From: Actinostola sp. cb2023
Taxonomy: Eukaryota > Cnidaria > Anthozoa > Actiniaria > Actinostolidae
Assembly (NCBI GenBank): GCA_033675265.1
Contig: JAUJYZ010000450.1
Coordinates: 1 to 64,000 of the forward strand
Length of the DNA stretch: 64,000 bases
Direction: 5' to 3'
Part shown: in pieces, positions 36,293 through 47,229 of the stretch
Position numbering within the stretch: the stretch's first letter is position 1
Layout: each line of letters starts with the position of its first letter
Program-made: the position numbers and the translations under genes
The notes under the pieces: generated by a model
Told to the model about the DNA's origin: nothing
The model's database searches: none
Seen by the model: the letters and a program-made list of their open reading frames with translations, nothing else

Positions 36293-36458
36293 CTAATTGC
36301 GATTTTGAGACGGCGATAACAAAAAATATTGACGGCGTTGGTAGAAAATATATTCCGTATTGGGCTCCGTCGCTGCGCGACTCCGCCCAATACGGAATAT
36401 ATTTTCTCCCAACTAGCCATCAATATTTTGTGGTATCGTCATCTCAAAATCGCAATTA
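36293..36458. mobile_element. Hairpin MITE related to the 35.3-kb palindrome
   Basis: CTAATTGCGATTTTGAGACG and its imperfect reverse complement form the outer arms. An inner, near-perfect stem (AGAAAATATATTCCGTATTGGGC) folds around a GC-rich loop (CTCCGTCGCTGCGCGACTCC). Confidence 0.8.
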
Positions 36459-36950
36459 GTTTATAGTACTCCGGTACAGTACTCCACTTAAAAATTTCCC
36501 ATTTCGAGGGAAATCAGTTGTCCCATGACATTTTTTCTGTGGTGGCTGCAGAATCATAATTATCCAGTCTGTTTTCGCGGAGAAAATGACAGTACTCCAC
36601 CAAAATCATTACTATCAATAAGTAAAATATAATTTTAGTTATGTAGTAGGTGGAGTACTGTTTAAAATACGCTTAAAATAAACTATTTTGCAACTTAAAT
36701 GTCACATATACAACCTTGCATGTATTATAACAGAGACCGAGAAAGTAATGAATTAGATAGCGTTTTATTGTGAAAAATTCCAGCAAACGGATGGAGTACT
36801 GTTCAGTGTTCATGAAACAAGTTATAAATAGCAGTATGATTGACAGCTAGATTATCAGTGCAGAAAGAAAGATCCCACAGTAAAATTAAACAACAATATG
36901 CTGTGGCCTTTATAATAGGCAATAAATGTCAACAAGAATAAGCTATTTCT

Positions 36951-37503
36951 TTAGTATTTTGTTCTAACCCCGTTTCTCTGGATCACAGAGTCAATTCGCG
37001 TCGGTAAACTTGCGATTGTTCGATCTATTGTCGCTATGTCCACGTCATCGCAACAGCGAAAAACGCATTCTTTAAATTGTTCAAAAGTTTCCTTTTCAAT
37101 TCTCATAACCAATGCTTGTTCCTCTAAGCGTCTCTTTGACAAGTGGAAGACATTCTCGATTGGGTTTAAGTCAAGCGAACGAGCAGGCAGGCGATGTAAT
37201 TCAGCCTCAATTTCATCCAGGGCTAACATCGCTTTTTTACTCGTTTGTCTTGCGCATCTTAAGTACCATTAAACGTTTGCCCCTTGCACTAAGTCTAGGC
37301 TGTGGTCCTGGGTTTTTCTTCATCACTCCATTTCCTTCCCTTCCTTCCTTCACTTCATGAAGGCTTCTGTTGCAGATGCGATGCGCTGATGATTTGGATA
37401 TTCCACACCTTTGAGCAATGTCTCTTAAACTGATTTTGCCTTTTTCTCGAAGGAAAAGGGCATAGGCCTGCGTAAAAGCACTTAATGCTCTCGCCATATT
37501 CAA
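36951..37503 (-). pseudogene. Tc1/mariner transposase with central deletion
   Basis: The N-terminal part (about 37500-37237) encodes a paired-type helix-turn-helix (ISLRDIAQRCGISKSSAHRI). The next open frame (37229-36951) encodes the C-terminal end, with LPARSLDLNPIENVFH carrying the third acidic catalytic residue. The two catalytic Asp-bearing blocks normally between them are absent, consistent with an internal deletion of several hundred bases. It cannot make an active transposase. The C-terminal half resembles the Tc1-like gene at 50146-50808. Confidence 0.85.
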
Positions 37504-37733
37504 TGATCGTTGTGCAATGCACAGCTAAAGAGCATTTGATATCCTACCAATTAGGACAATTGAACCTTACATCATATTTTTTATGTGGCAATTAGAACAT
37601 TTGAGTAAAGGCTACAAATTTGTAATAAAATATAGCATTTCACGACAGTATTGATATATCGGGGATAATTTCGAAGCAATAATACCATTCGCATAGTGCA
37701 TCATTTCAATTTCTGGAAAAAATTTTTTTAGGG

Positions 37734-37925
37734 CAATCGTGGAATAATTACATTGGGACACCTGTCACTCACGTGACTTCAAACTCCGCGCGCAGTACTG
37801 TCACGTGACATCAGCGCGCAGGGCTGGATGGGAAGTGGGGGAGGTGGACATTGGAGTATTTATATGGCTAAAGGAAAGAAACCCAGAATGGGCTTCGGTG
37901 TCCCAATGAACTATTCCATGATTGT
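37734..37925. mobile_element. MITE with CAATCGTGGAATAATT-type ends
   Basis: CAATCGTGGAATAATTACATTGGGACACC and the reverse complement of the right end (CAATCATGGAATAGTT..CATTGGGACACC) are imperfect inverted repeats of about 30 bp. The core carries CACGTGAC/GTCACGTGAC boxes and a CGCGCGCAG motif. Confidence 0.75.
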
Positions 37926-39170
37926 ATATGTATTTTGTTCTTACGATCATTGAAATTTACAGTTAAATAACTAATTTCGAAATTTCCCAATGGAATAACG
38001 TAATTCAAAGAAGTCAAAGATTAAACAAATATTACTCCTTCTATGTTAATGCTTTCAACAATCCGTTTCCGATATTCATCTTCTTATTATCTGGTCTTTC
38101 ATTTTCAATACATAAATAAAATGTATTCCTTATCTTTAAAATCGTCAAAATGTTGCAAAGTGTAGTGACATCATAATATCGATGTTTTACGTCGGAAATG
38201 TACCAAAATATTCTCCATTATGACGATATCACTCCATACCCGAAATTTGGTTGAAAAATAATTTTTGGGAGAAAAGCTATGATGAAAAATGCATTGTCTG
38301 AAAAATATGAGCGATATCAGGGATGGTTTGGCCCCAGATTGTGCATAGCTAACAATTGACATTTACCTTGCGACATATTGTCTAATTGTTATCCTCCGCA
38401 CCCTCCCACGTGAAAAATTAAATTATCAGCTACCGACCCTCCTCTTCCTCCCATGGGACCAATTGATGAGAAACTGTTAATGGTAGCGTGACATGCCGTT
38501 CATGTCGATGACTGACATTTGCCTTGTTAGTGACCCCGTAACTTTGTAAATATGTAACTCTCTAACTTCGTAACTCGTAACGCTATATCCAGGGAGCCAC
38601 TAAAATCAATGTCTTGAAGCTTTCTTATAATCTGTTAACATGACAAGCCATCTTCATTATGCATTTGTTCGATTTCTGGCTTATCTGTGCAGTTATTTAC
38701 AACATTTTTGTTTAGTCTGAATTGTCATTATTGTATTCTTGTACAGTATATCAGTCCATGCATTCAATGCTATATAATTAATAGTGATAATAATAATAAT
38801 AATAATAATGATGATAATGAAATCTAGCTCACAAAATAATAGCAATTCTGTTGCAAAAACATTGCACTTGGGAGTCTAGATTATAATTATTGTATGATTA
38901 TATGAGTCATGTTGAATGCTAGCATGCTTTGCAGACAATTTTTTTCTACGCTCAGAAATCTCGCCAAAAATATAGCTGAAGCAAGGCGCTAACTAGTTTG
39001 TAATATGCATATCGTGACGTAATACAATAAAAGGTAATCTATCCAATCAGGAGCTGTGCTAGAAAACTTCGCGAACTATTACACCCATTCGGAAGAATAT
39101 TCGTGCGAAAATAAAACAATGTAAAAACGCTTTTGTCGTACGAAATATTTCCTATTTTGCTTAGACAAAC
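37926..39170. other. AT-rich DNA with an (AAT)n run
   Basis: Contains an (AAT)n microsatellite at about 38795-38812. The last 150 bases, with a CCAATC box and GAAAATAAAAC, may be the promoter of the gene that follows. No other gene signal. Confidence 0.45.
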
Positions 39171-40143
39171 ATGGAAATAATTATAACTCCCCCTTGGTGA
39201 AAACGAATGTTTCTTGTGTAATGATTATTCTGAAAACGTATGGGTATGGGTTTACGGCAGAAGTAGCCTAAACATTGGAGAGCTCATTCAACGAGCAATA
39301 TATGTCGATCTTTCCTCCTTTCAAAACAAATCTCAAATATTTGTATGCCGAAAGTGCTGTAAAACATTGTACAAGCTTCAACGATTACAAGGATCAGTTG
39401 ATGAACTCTGTTCAGATATATTAATACTTTTATTGATTCACAATCACAAGTACGGGTCAGAAGGATACCGGCCAAATCACAAGAGTCTGCAATTCACCGA
39501 AAATGCATATTTTCCTCTTTCTGGTGTTATTGTCAAAGGTTCAGAAGACACACATCCATTTCAATCCACACAGAGTCTACCCGTCGTCAGTGTTTGTGCT
39601 ACAGTTATTGCGCACCATGTCATTCCTCTGGCTTGTTCTACGCCAAAGTCAAAACGTAAGGACAATAGGAATCAGAAGAATGTCAGAGATAATAACTTAT
39701 ATCAGTCTAGTACACAAGTGACAAGTACCACTCTAAAACCATAAAAAGGATTTGATCGGCGAACTTGCATCTTTGAGTAAAGCTATCATGCATGGTTCAA
39801 CGCCAAATCCAGATAAAATAGCACGAGCTGTGATGAAGAATGATTATTTGTGCAATTCTGTTGAGAACTAGGTCCTTCAAAAGCTGCCATTGCAATTAAA
39901 TCAATTGTGTGCCATGAAAAAGCCAGTGCTCCTTAGACAAACTGACAAAGACGCACTGCTCAATTTCAGCCTTGTGAAACTTTGTGAAGAATGGAAAGCA
40001 AGAGCCCCACTCTTCTTTTCTGTACTCATGTCTTGTGCTACTAATAATAACAACGTCAAATCTAGGTTTTGGCTACCACAAATGTGTGCACTTGCTACTG
40101 TCTTTGGTGTAATAATGAAAACCAGATCAGCAGCGGTAAGATA
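39171..40143 (+). pseudogene. Unidentified Cys-finger gene fragment (DUF6589-type N-terminus possible)
   Basis: ATG 39171 (MEIIITP) is thrown out of frame in a C5 run near 39190. The frame then reads ECFLC..VW..GRSS, then IFVCRKCCKTLYKL, a two-plus-two Cys pattern like an N-terminal zinc finger. After a stop near 39742, further blocks in other frames read LIGELASLSKAIMHG and a segment with KLCEEWKARAPLFFSVL. The last block resembles sequences that precede DUF6589 domains in multi-copy invertebrate genes. No DUF6589 domain is visible downstream, so this is a 3'-truncated, frameshifted fragment. The family name is low confidence. Confidence 0.4.
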
Positions 40144-40688
40144 ATGGATTCAAGGAATACTCCCCCTCAAAAAGTACAATGTACATTAATTATTATTCTT
40201 GACATAAGCCAACATTTCACCAGAAACACACCCTTGAGATCCCATGGGGAAAACCCAGAGCTCTGGGGACACTTGCTTCGCAGCTTATAAATGGGCTAAA
40301 CCTATACTTCTAAATTTTAGAAAGACGGGTTCGGCCCAATCTAAATTACTTCATCCATCACTACAATAAAACCAACGCTCATGTGTCGAGGACATAATAA
40401 TCCACATGTGTTGGACTCTTGAGTAACATGAAGTAAAGCCTGCTTTCAGGTTAAACATAACTCGGGACAGAGTGGTATTGCTTCTACTCTGTCCAAGGTC
40501 CCAGTGGTTGTTATGTGAGGGATGATCAGTGAGACAATACAAATATCCAGTCTAATTTTCCCGCCGGGAAATTAGACAATGGATTTCTGCATTGTCTTAC
40601 TAAATGTCCCGGTCAGAAAATTGGAGAAGGAAGATTTAGTGGTTTGTATGTCCCTGGAAGAAACAAAGGAAACCGAGGTGATCAAGGT
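40144..40688. other. Spacer with no recognised gene
   Basis: Short hairpin-like phrases (for example TTGAGATCCCATGGGGAAAACCC near 40230) but no ORF with recognisable content. Confidence 0.45.
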
Positions 40689-40865
40689 ATTAGAGAGTGT
40701 TAGCAATAAGACCGAGTTCGAGATCGAGTACGAGTTCCACTTGTACTCGTACTCGTAGTTGAAAGTTTTCAGTTAAGCATCACGTATCGAGAACGAGTAC
40801 AAGAAAAGATTATTAAGGGATATAATCCTCGTTTTGGCGCCAATTTTGATTTTTTATCGGTGAAT

Positions 40866-41396
40866 ATGTCACTAAGAACCGTCCAGGAGAGCCTTCTTCT
40901 AAGTTATGGACTAGACCTGCTAAATGAAGAATAATTTTGTCTCCTTTACGATGCAAACGATACCAACTACCTTCTGTTTGATCACGGACAATACTCTAGA
41001 TTTGCACTAGATGAAGTCTCAGAAGAGGAGTGTTTGACCAGCTTTCGTTTTAGCAAATTGGATATTCCGTACCTTGCCCATGTTTTGCAGTTACCTGACA
41101 GATATAAATGTGCTAATCGCACTACAGCAGGAACAGAAGAAGCCTTGTGTATCCTCCTGAGAAGATTTGCATATCCATGCCGATACATTGACATGATGCC
41201 TCAGTTTGGGAGGTCTTTACCCGAATTAAGTCTCTTGGCGAATAAAGTGCTAAATAACATTTACGAAGATCATGGACACCTGCTGACAACTCTTGATCAT
41301 CCATGGCTGACACCAGCTAATTTGAGGGAGATGGCTGACGCCGTACACGCTAAAGGGGCTGCGCTTCAAAACCGCTGGGGATTTATTGATGGCACG
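40866..41396 (+). pseudogene. Harbinger transposase exon 1 (element H1)
   Basis: ATG 40866 (MSLRTVQESLLLSYGLDLL) opens the frame; an in-frame TAA lies at 40932-40934. The rest matches the N-terminus of the intact Harbinger transposase at 56974-56315: FRFSKLDIPYLAHVLQLPD, LLRRFAYPCRY and GAALQNRWGFIDGT, where the Asp of FIDGT is the first catalytic residue. The exon ends at a GT donor (41397). No exon encoding the second Asp and the Glu follows. Confidence 0.85.
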
Positions 41397-41541
41397 GTAA
41401 ACATGTATTAAAAATCTACAACATATTTTATTAAGAATACAATTCTCAACCTTCTCTTGAGCCATGTTATCACCATAACATTTTGAACGTCGGCACCCAA
41501 GCAACGACATTTCCATATTTCAACACTGATCTAAATCACTA

Positions 41542-41623
41542 GGCTCGATTTCCAGCCGTGGTGGTTTCGGTGCACCCGCGAAAATCGACAAAAATCGACA
41601 AAAATCGGGCTGAAAACCGAGCC
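41542..41623. mobile_element. Very short (82-bp) MITE with direct repeats
   Basis: The ends are 16-bp inverted repeats (GGCTCGATTTCCAGCC and a two-mismatch reverse complement). Flanking direct repeats CTAAATCACTA occur at 41531-41541 and 41626-41636, two bases beyond the right end. An 11-bp duplication is longer than in Harbinger or Tc1 and nearer MuDR-type lengths. AAAAATCGACA is repeated in the core. Confidence 0.7.
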
Positions 41624-41633
41624 TACTAAATCA

Positions 41634-42303
41634 CTAGCAATAGAATTGTTCCCACATAGGGCCTTTCACCCTCAATCGCCCAACAACCCCTGAAACATGA
41701 CACTCTGATTTGTCAGCATTTGCATCATGACATTTTGCTGCTGTTGTTGTTGTTTCAGTTCCCCCTCTTTGCCTCAGCTCCTTGTCAGTATCCATTTGCT
41801 GCATCTTCACCTCCATACTCTCCCTTAAGAACTGCAAAGTATCTTGAGATTTTCTTCGGCTTGATTTTCTTGGGCTCTCATCTTCGTCAGTTGAGCTTTT
41901 TCTCTTCTTTGTGGCAGAATGAGTTTCCATAGCTTTCTGTCTTATGTCACTAGCTAAGGCTTTGTCTTGCTCTTGCTTTTTCTTTTCACTATCCAAATCC
42001 TCTGTTGTTTCTGCTAATCGTTCCTTGATGTCTTCACATAGCTGCATAAATTCAGCATATTCAGCATCAATTCCGGAAGCTTTTCTTTCTTCCTTGTCTT
42101 TCTTGTCAAATTCCTCCATAATCTTTTGGAATCTGTCTCTGCAAGACCTCTGTGACACTTTGAACTCATACTGAGTGTTGGAGTTGAGGTTGTCTGCTAT
42201 TAAACTCCACACCTTTCCTCTCTGAGTACTGGATTCCCTATGATGATAGGGTTCCTGGTTCAAAACCTCCCGCAGCAAGCAAAGATTGTGGGGTCTTTTC
42301 CAT
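41634..42303 (-). pseudogene. Myb/SANT-like accessory protein of Harbinger H1
   Basis: Minus-strand frame homologous in layout to 53876-54550: NLCLLREVLNQEPY, then an RGKVWSLIADNLN helix, a CRDRFQKIMEEF helix, Lys/Glu-rich linkers and an SPRKSSRRKSQDTLQFLRES segment. In Harbinger elements the SANT/Myb-like partner helps the transposase enter the nucleus and bind the ends. The likely start ATG (42303) is one base out of frame with the body (a C run near 42290). The C-terminus diverges. Confidence 0.75.
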
Positions 42304-42524
42304 ATAAACAGTTTTCTTTTCCTGCAACGGATAAAAAAATTAACCACAGTTGGCTATTTTGCTCGAGATTGACGTGTATTCATTTTGTTTCACTATACTA
42401 TGATGTCTACAGTTTGTGTCTATGATAAAGGTAAACACACTTACACAGATATAAATGCAAACTAGCGAATAAACTAGTGGGCTGCGTCGGTGTGTAATGA
42501 TACAAAGCTGGGTAAAAGGTAAAC

Positions 42525-42620
42525 AGTAACCGTGTAAAAAATAGTACAGTACTTAACTTTATTGACGTTTCGAGCCTTGGCCCTTCGTCGAAATAAGAAG
42601 ACTTACATTTACTCAGACTG
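42525..42620. repeat. Possible Penelope-like repeat scrap
   Basis: The phrase TTGACGTTTCGAGCCTTGG, followed by CCCTTCGTCGAAAT, resembles the terminal sequence style of Penelope-like elements. It lies inside the Harbinger H1 element. No coding part is present, so this is tentative. Confidence 0.3.
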
Positions 42621-43124
42621 GACTGAGTCGAATAGACGATCGAGTTGAAAGGGAAAGAAGTTCAATCAAGAAATCATCAATGAATGAAAATACTTACGCT
42701 ACTACAGAGGCCATATGGTAGCTGTTGATGAAAGGGAGAAAAATCGATTCATAAGTATGATAGCCAGTTCAAGATAAACATGGCATGGATTCTGAAAATA
42801 TTTATATTCAACACTCTCGAGTGAAATTCAGACTTGATTGCATTTTTTAAGCAGAAAACTCGAAGAAATACTCTCAAACTCTTTGGTAAAGATTTGAAGC
42901 GATAAATGAGTGCATATTCACGAGAGAAAATGGTGAAAATAAGATTATATTTACCTTGGCAATAGTCGTTCTATCCACTACGAGTTTTCGATTTAATCTC
43001 GTCGTAGTACAACTGGCGTGAACGAGTTCGGCACGTGCTCCTGCGCAGAACCCATGAGCAGTACTCTCAGTGAAAAAACTCGTACTCGATCTCGAACTCG
43101 GTCTTATTGCTAACACTCTCTATT

Positions 43125-44477
43125 ACATTCAGATACAATCATCTATTAGATCTATATGAATTAACTAATTTTACTTAGTTTAGTTTAGAAGGCCACAAGT
43201 GTATCAGTCTCACACTGTTTAGTGTCAACCTCAGAAAATAAAGTCGTATTTTTATTAATAATAATAATAATAATAATTGACATCAATAGATCGATCAATT
43301 CTTTTTCAGCTTCCACCTTTGTATGCTGTCTTAAATTCGGGGTGTTTTCAGGAGTATAGGTAAATCTAGAGCAATACAATCATAGCTGCATTTATGAATT
43401 AGACATTATTTTTATACAGTCAATCTCGATAAGTTTGCCCCAAAAAAATATATACACATATACACACATAACTGTCACGTGACCGTATATACAGAAATTA
43501 GTCTATTATGTGAGGTGTGCAGTCAGTACCCTCAGCGCGGGCTTCCTGTGTTTCTACGCGGGCTTCCTGTGTTTTCAACGCTCATGCGCACTCAAATGAC
43601 CGCCATGTGAATTCCTTTATGTTCTAGTTAAAGCGTTGTTTCGTCATCGAAATCGTTCAGCAATCACCACCAAACAAACCATCTGTTTGAGCCTGTCAGG
43701 GTAAGACTTTCACAATAGTGCAATTATTCAACCAGAGTAGTTTTTCTTTCATTATTTAAGTATATTTTATGATTTTGGCATACAATCTCTCGACTCCTTC
43801 AGTTAGGCAACAAGTCTTTCGGCCTCACTTACACTTCATCTTTGTATTATTTTCCATGATTTATAGGCCTTTTGTCTGATTAAACGAACTACAGTTACCA
43901 AGAATCTGCCTCGTTACAATTGGTATTCATTCGCGTGATAACATTTGATACGCAATGCTGGCCTGTTCATTCAGTAACGAATCGACATACACTCATAAAT
44001 GTTTCGAATTCTGGAATAACTTTTTAACTGGAATAACGTTCTCCAATACGTACTTGCAAGTGGAAATGGATTAGTTTGCAAGAGTGAATTTAGTGTATAT
44101 AATAATGGCTCAACATCTTTTCAAGTTCAAAAGCGCAATGTATAAAAATATAAAAACAGCAACGTCGCTTGTTGAAAGTAAGACAAATGACATTCTTTCG
44201 TTGTTTACATTCTTTGGTGTTTGCCTCATATACTGAGCTATATTACGTGAGGCAAAAATATCACATAGGTTAACTTGTTTTAAAAGAGCTCATATTCCAT
44301 TATGCCTAAAGCGACCTCTATCTACCTTAGATGCAGAATGATTTGGCACAAAATCTTTCTTACCAAGTCATTTGATGGCTCAAAATATTTTCAAGTTCAA
44401 AAGCGCAACTTACGTGGAATGTTCCGCCTTCTTTTAGTGAAGAAAGCTGCCTGATCAATACACAAATCACATTTTCT
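43125..44477. other. AT-rich DNA with simple repeats
   Basis: An (AAT)n run lies at about 43255-43277. A 19-bp unit (GCGGGCTTCCTGTGTTT) is duplicated near 43535-43575. A direct repeat (ATGGCTCAA(C/A)AT..TTTTCAAGTTCAAAAGCGCAA) occurs near 44104 and 44372. No gene recognised. Confidence 0.5.
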
Positions 44478-44481
44478 TTAA

Positions 44482-44980
44482 AGTGCATATGACATGAACA
44501 TTTTTATTGGCCTCAATTATGCAGATTATTGGTAGTATCAAAGAAAACATAATCAATTTTCTGTAAAATGATTGCTTTGAAAGATATTTTCGAAAAATAC
44601 ATCAGCTGTTATGACGTCACTTTGTTTGAAGAGCCTCAAAAATAAACCAAAATATTCATACTTTTGTCCGACGATAAGACAAAAACATAAACAGGTAAAG
44701 CTTCTAACTTTTTTGCAGTTTAAAGTATTATATCTGTACTTTTAATCTACTTCAAATTGTTTGTTGTTCTTTTCGTTTTCTAGTACAAAAAGCGATCGAT
44801 ATGTGCCATGATTTCAATGAAACCAGGGTGCGATCAAACAACGTGACGTCACACTTCGCAACATGTTTTTCACAAATATCTCTAAAAGCAATAATTTAAT
44901 CACAAATTCTTTGTGATATTATTATTTCCATCACTAATCTATGTTATAAAATGAAATTAAAAAAAGGTGTAATATGCACT
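44482..44980. mobile_element. TTAA-flanked non-autonomous element E (499 bp)
   Basis: TTAA at 44478-44481 and 44981-44984 bounds short inverted ends (AGTGCATAT(G/T)ACA, about 13 bp). The interior contains GTGACGTCA-type boxes and no ORF. The inverted ends are short, so the call rests mainly on the exact TTAA pair at both borders. Confidence 0.6.
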
Positions 44981-44984
44981 TTAA

Positions 44985-45500
44985 AAGCGCAATTTAAACA
45001 GTATAAGGTCATGCATGCATTAATTTTGACTTTGCACAAAACGAGACAACTGATAAAATATTTCCAATACATATTAAGGCATGATTTGTTTGATGGACTA
45101 TAAACATGTCATTATCACCCATTTACTTCGCTCTTCGACTCGAAATGGCACCTGAGCAGTTTTTACCATTGGTCGAATTTCGTGTTCTGGATTTTGAAGA
45201 AGAAAAGTAGCTACAGAGTGAGACGATGCAAGCAGTATCAAAATTAAAATCACCTAGGATATTGTTTCAGCTCAAAGTTTGGCTATGCCTTCACGAAACA
45301 GGTCAACTCCTCACTTTCTCATGATTCTACAAACTCATGTTGTGTCAAAATCACCTAAGATGTTTTTATTTTTGCTCGAGCATGCGCTATATCAAAAAAC
45401 TCGAGATAGTTCTTCTACGTGAAACTATCAGTACGCTTCTTTGCTGTTGGTTTTTGATTTTTGGGCCAATTTGATGCTAGGAGCACTACATTTCAGAACT
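44985..45500. other. Spacer before the Penelope fragment
   Basis: No gene recognised. The sequence from about 45180 could be decayed retroelement DNA but shows no motif. Confidence 0.4.
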
Positions 45501-45507
45501 GTTATTA

Positions 45508-45640
45508 CATTTGCATGCAATGCTTTGAAGACGTGCTTTTCCTCTGATGATCTTTCTCTATCGAGCCCACAATATTCCTTCTACACCCAGAGAAAGATCA
45601 TCAGAGGAAAAGCACGTCTTCAAAGCATTGCATGCAAATG
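45508..45640. repeat. Perfect 52-bp inverted repeat at the 5' end of the Penelope copy
   Basis: CATTTGCATGCAATGCTTTG.. at 45508-45559 is the exact reverse complement of 45589-45640, around a 29-base spacer. The right arm is the start of the Penelope coding region, so the left arm is an inverted copy of it. Confidence 0.9.
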
Positions 45641-46188
45641 GCTACCCCACACATTTTCTAAAGATCTACAGACCAAATAAACAACAGTCCAACCAACAAT
45701 CACCGCAACAAGAACAACATGAACGGCGGGGTTTCGTAGTACTTCCGTACATCCAAGGGATTTCAGAGAAAATAACCAGGACCTTAAGCAAATTTAACAT
45801 AAGAGTCGTGCACAAGCCAGTACACACTATCTCGTCTATACTCAAGAAACCCAAGGACAGGGGAGACAGAGACGCCACTACTGATGTCATCTACCGCATT
45901 GGATGTAAAGATTGTGATAAGTGCTACATAGGGCAGACATCACGCGCCTTAAAAACACGTATCAAAGAACATATTAAAGCCGTGTTCACACTCGACCGCA
46001 ATTCTTTATTAGCCAAACATCACATTGAAACGGGCCACCAATTCAACTTCGAAGATGCCAGGATCATCGACCGTGAATCTCAATGGCGCAAGAGACTTTT
46101 CTTGGAAGCGTGGCATTCTATGCGTGAATGCAACTCAATTAACGAACATGTTTATTTCCCTTGTGTATATAACAGTTTGTGTAAATGA
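45589..46188 (+). pseudogene. 3' part of a Penelope-like element with GIY-YIG endonuclease
   Basis: The frame (open from about 45547) encodes the end of the RT/linker region (VFKALHANGYPTHFLK; LPYIQGISEKITRTLSKFNI). It is followed by a complete-looking GIY-YIG domain: VIYRIGCKDCDKCYIGQTSR, then LKTRIKEH and an EAWHSMRECN end, with a stop at 46186-46188. GIY-YIG nucleases cut target DNA for retrotransposition of Penelope elements. The reverse transcriptase core is missing (5' truncation). A GAAACGTCC phrase in the 3' flank fits the terminal style of these elements. Confidence 0.85.
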
Positions 46189-46475
46189 TCCACATTATCA
46201 TAGCCTGTCATAACATCGCTGCTGAGAAAGGTTGTAGCATCAACCGAAACGTCCACATTAAATTTCTAGTCAGTGACAACATTTCTAGTTTTTCATTTTT
46301 CATGTATGATACATGTTTGCTATAATTTTCAAAAACTCATGCATAATTAATGAGCAATTCGTCCGATCAGAAGGACGAAATCCATCACGTACATGTACCT
46401 TTATACCTGGTATGCACTCCTTATTAGTATTCTTTATATTAACGAATTCTAATAAAGATGGCTTTATATATATAA
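46189..46475. other. 3' flank of the Penelope fragment
   Basis: No gene recognised. Confidence 0.4.
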
Positions 46476-46740
46476 AGTCGGAAGTGTACAAAACGAAGAC
46501 CGAAGACGGAAGACCGAAGACTGAAGATGGAAGACCCAAAAACGAAGACCCCCTAAAAATCGACTGAAATGACCTGAAATCACTCGAAATTGTGATTCAA
46601 CCTCAAAATTTGTAATAAATAGACACATTTGCGATAATCAAGCGATTTGAAGGGGGTCTTTATAGGGGGGTTTTATAGGAAACCCCCCCAAAACTACAAA
46701 ACGAAGACCACCTCCAAAATCACGAGAAATGCCCTGAAAA
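46475..46740. repeat. GAAGACCGAAGAC-rich low-complexity tract
   Basis: Repeats of (CGAAGAC)/(GGAAGAC) with CCCCCTAAAAA spacers occur at about 46490-46560 and again near 46700. A short hairpin (GGGGGGTTTTATAGGAAACCCCCC) lies at about 46664-46688. All bases look non-coding. Confidence 0.6.
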
Positions 46741-47229
46741 TCACCGAGAACTTTGAACTACCAGCATAAATATCGCTGAAGGTCCAAAATCAGCGAAGAA
46801 AAGAGTGCATAATTCACACTAGCCCTTCTAGAAGGCCCAAATCGACAAATTAGCACAAAGGGACGACGTAATCGCCCAAAGAGCATGATAGGAAGACAGA
46901 AATCCCCCCCACCTGAAACATGCAGTAGCCAAAAAGAATGTAGTATGCAGTATAAGACTGACATTGGTCTGAAACCTCAGTATCGATCACTCAGTAAATT
47001 ATGGACTTTCTCCACGGTATTATAGAGTTCAACCGCAATAGGTGTTCAAATACTGAATAGGAATAAGATTGATCATCATAGCTAGCATTATAGGAATTTT
47101 ATAATGTTTTACGGTATATTATGTAAATAGTAAATCAATAAATTTTCGTATTTAATCTTGTAGTATTTAGTTTTAATTTAAGTATTATTACTTGCTTTAT
47201 TTAATTTTTCTTTGTTTCGTTTGCATTAT
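46741..47229. other. Spacer before the SWIM-type fragment
   Basis: AT-rich toward the right, no gene recognised. Confidence 0.4.

Larger units (their letters stand above)
40692..43121. mobile_element. Defective PIF/Harbinger element H1 (2.43 kb)
   Basis: The terminal inverted repeats begin AGAGAGTGTTAGCAATAAGACC and match perfectly for about 44 bp. ATT is present on both outer sides (40689-40691, 43122-43124) as a 3-bp target duplication. Inside are the first exon of a Harbinger transposase (plus strand) and a Myb/SANT-like accessory gene (minus strand) in convergent order, as is usual for this superfamily. The second transposase exon is missing and both genes carry lesions. Confidence 0.9.

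Noticed and set aside
46475..46740. CRISPR-like array in the GAAGAC-rich tract
   Set aside because: Repeats are short, contiguous and low in complexity with no unique spacers; the organism appears eukaryotic.
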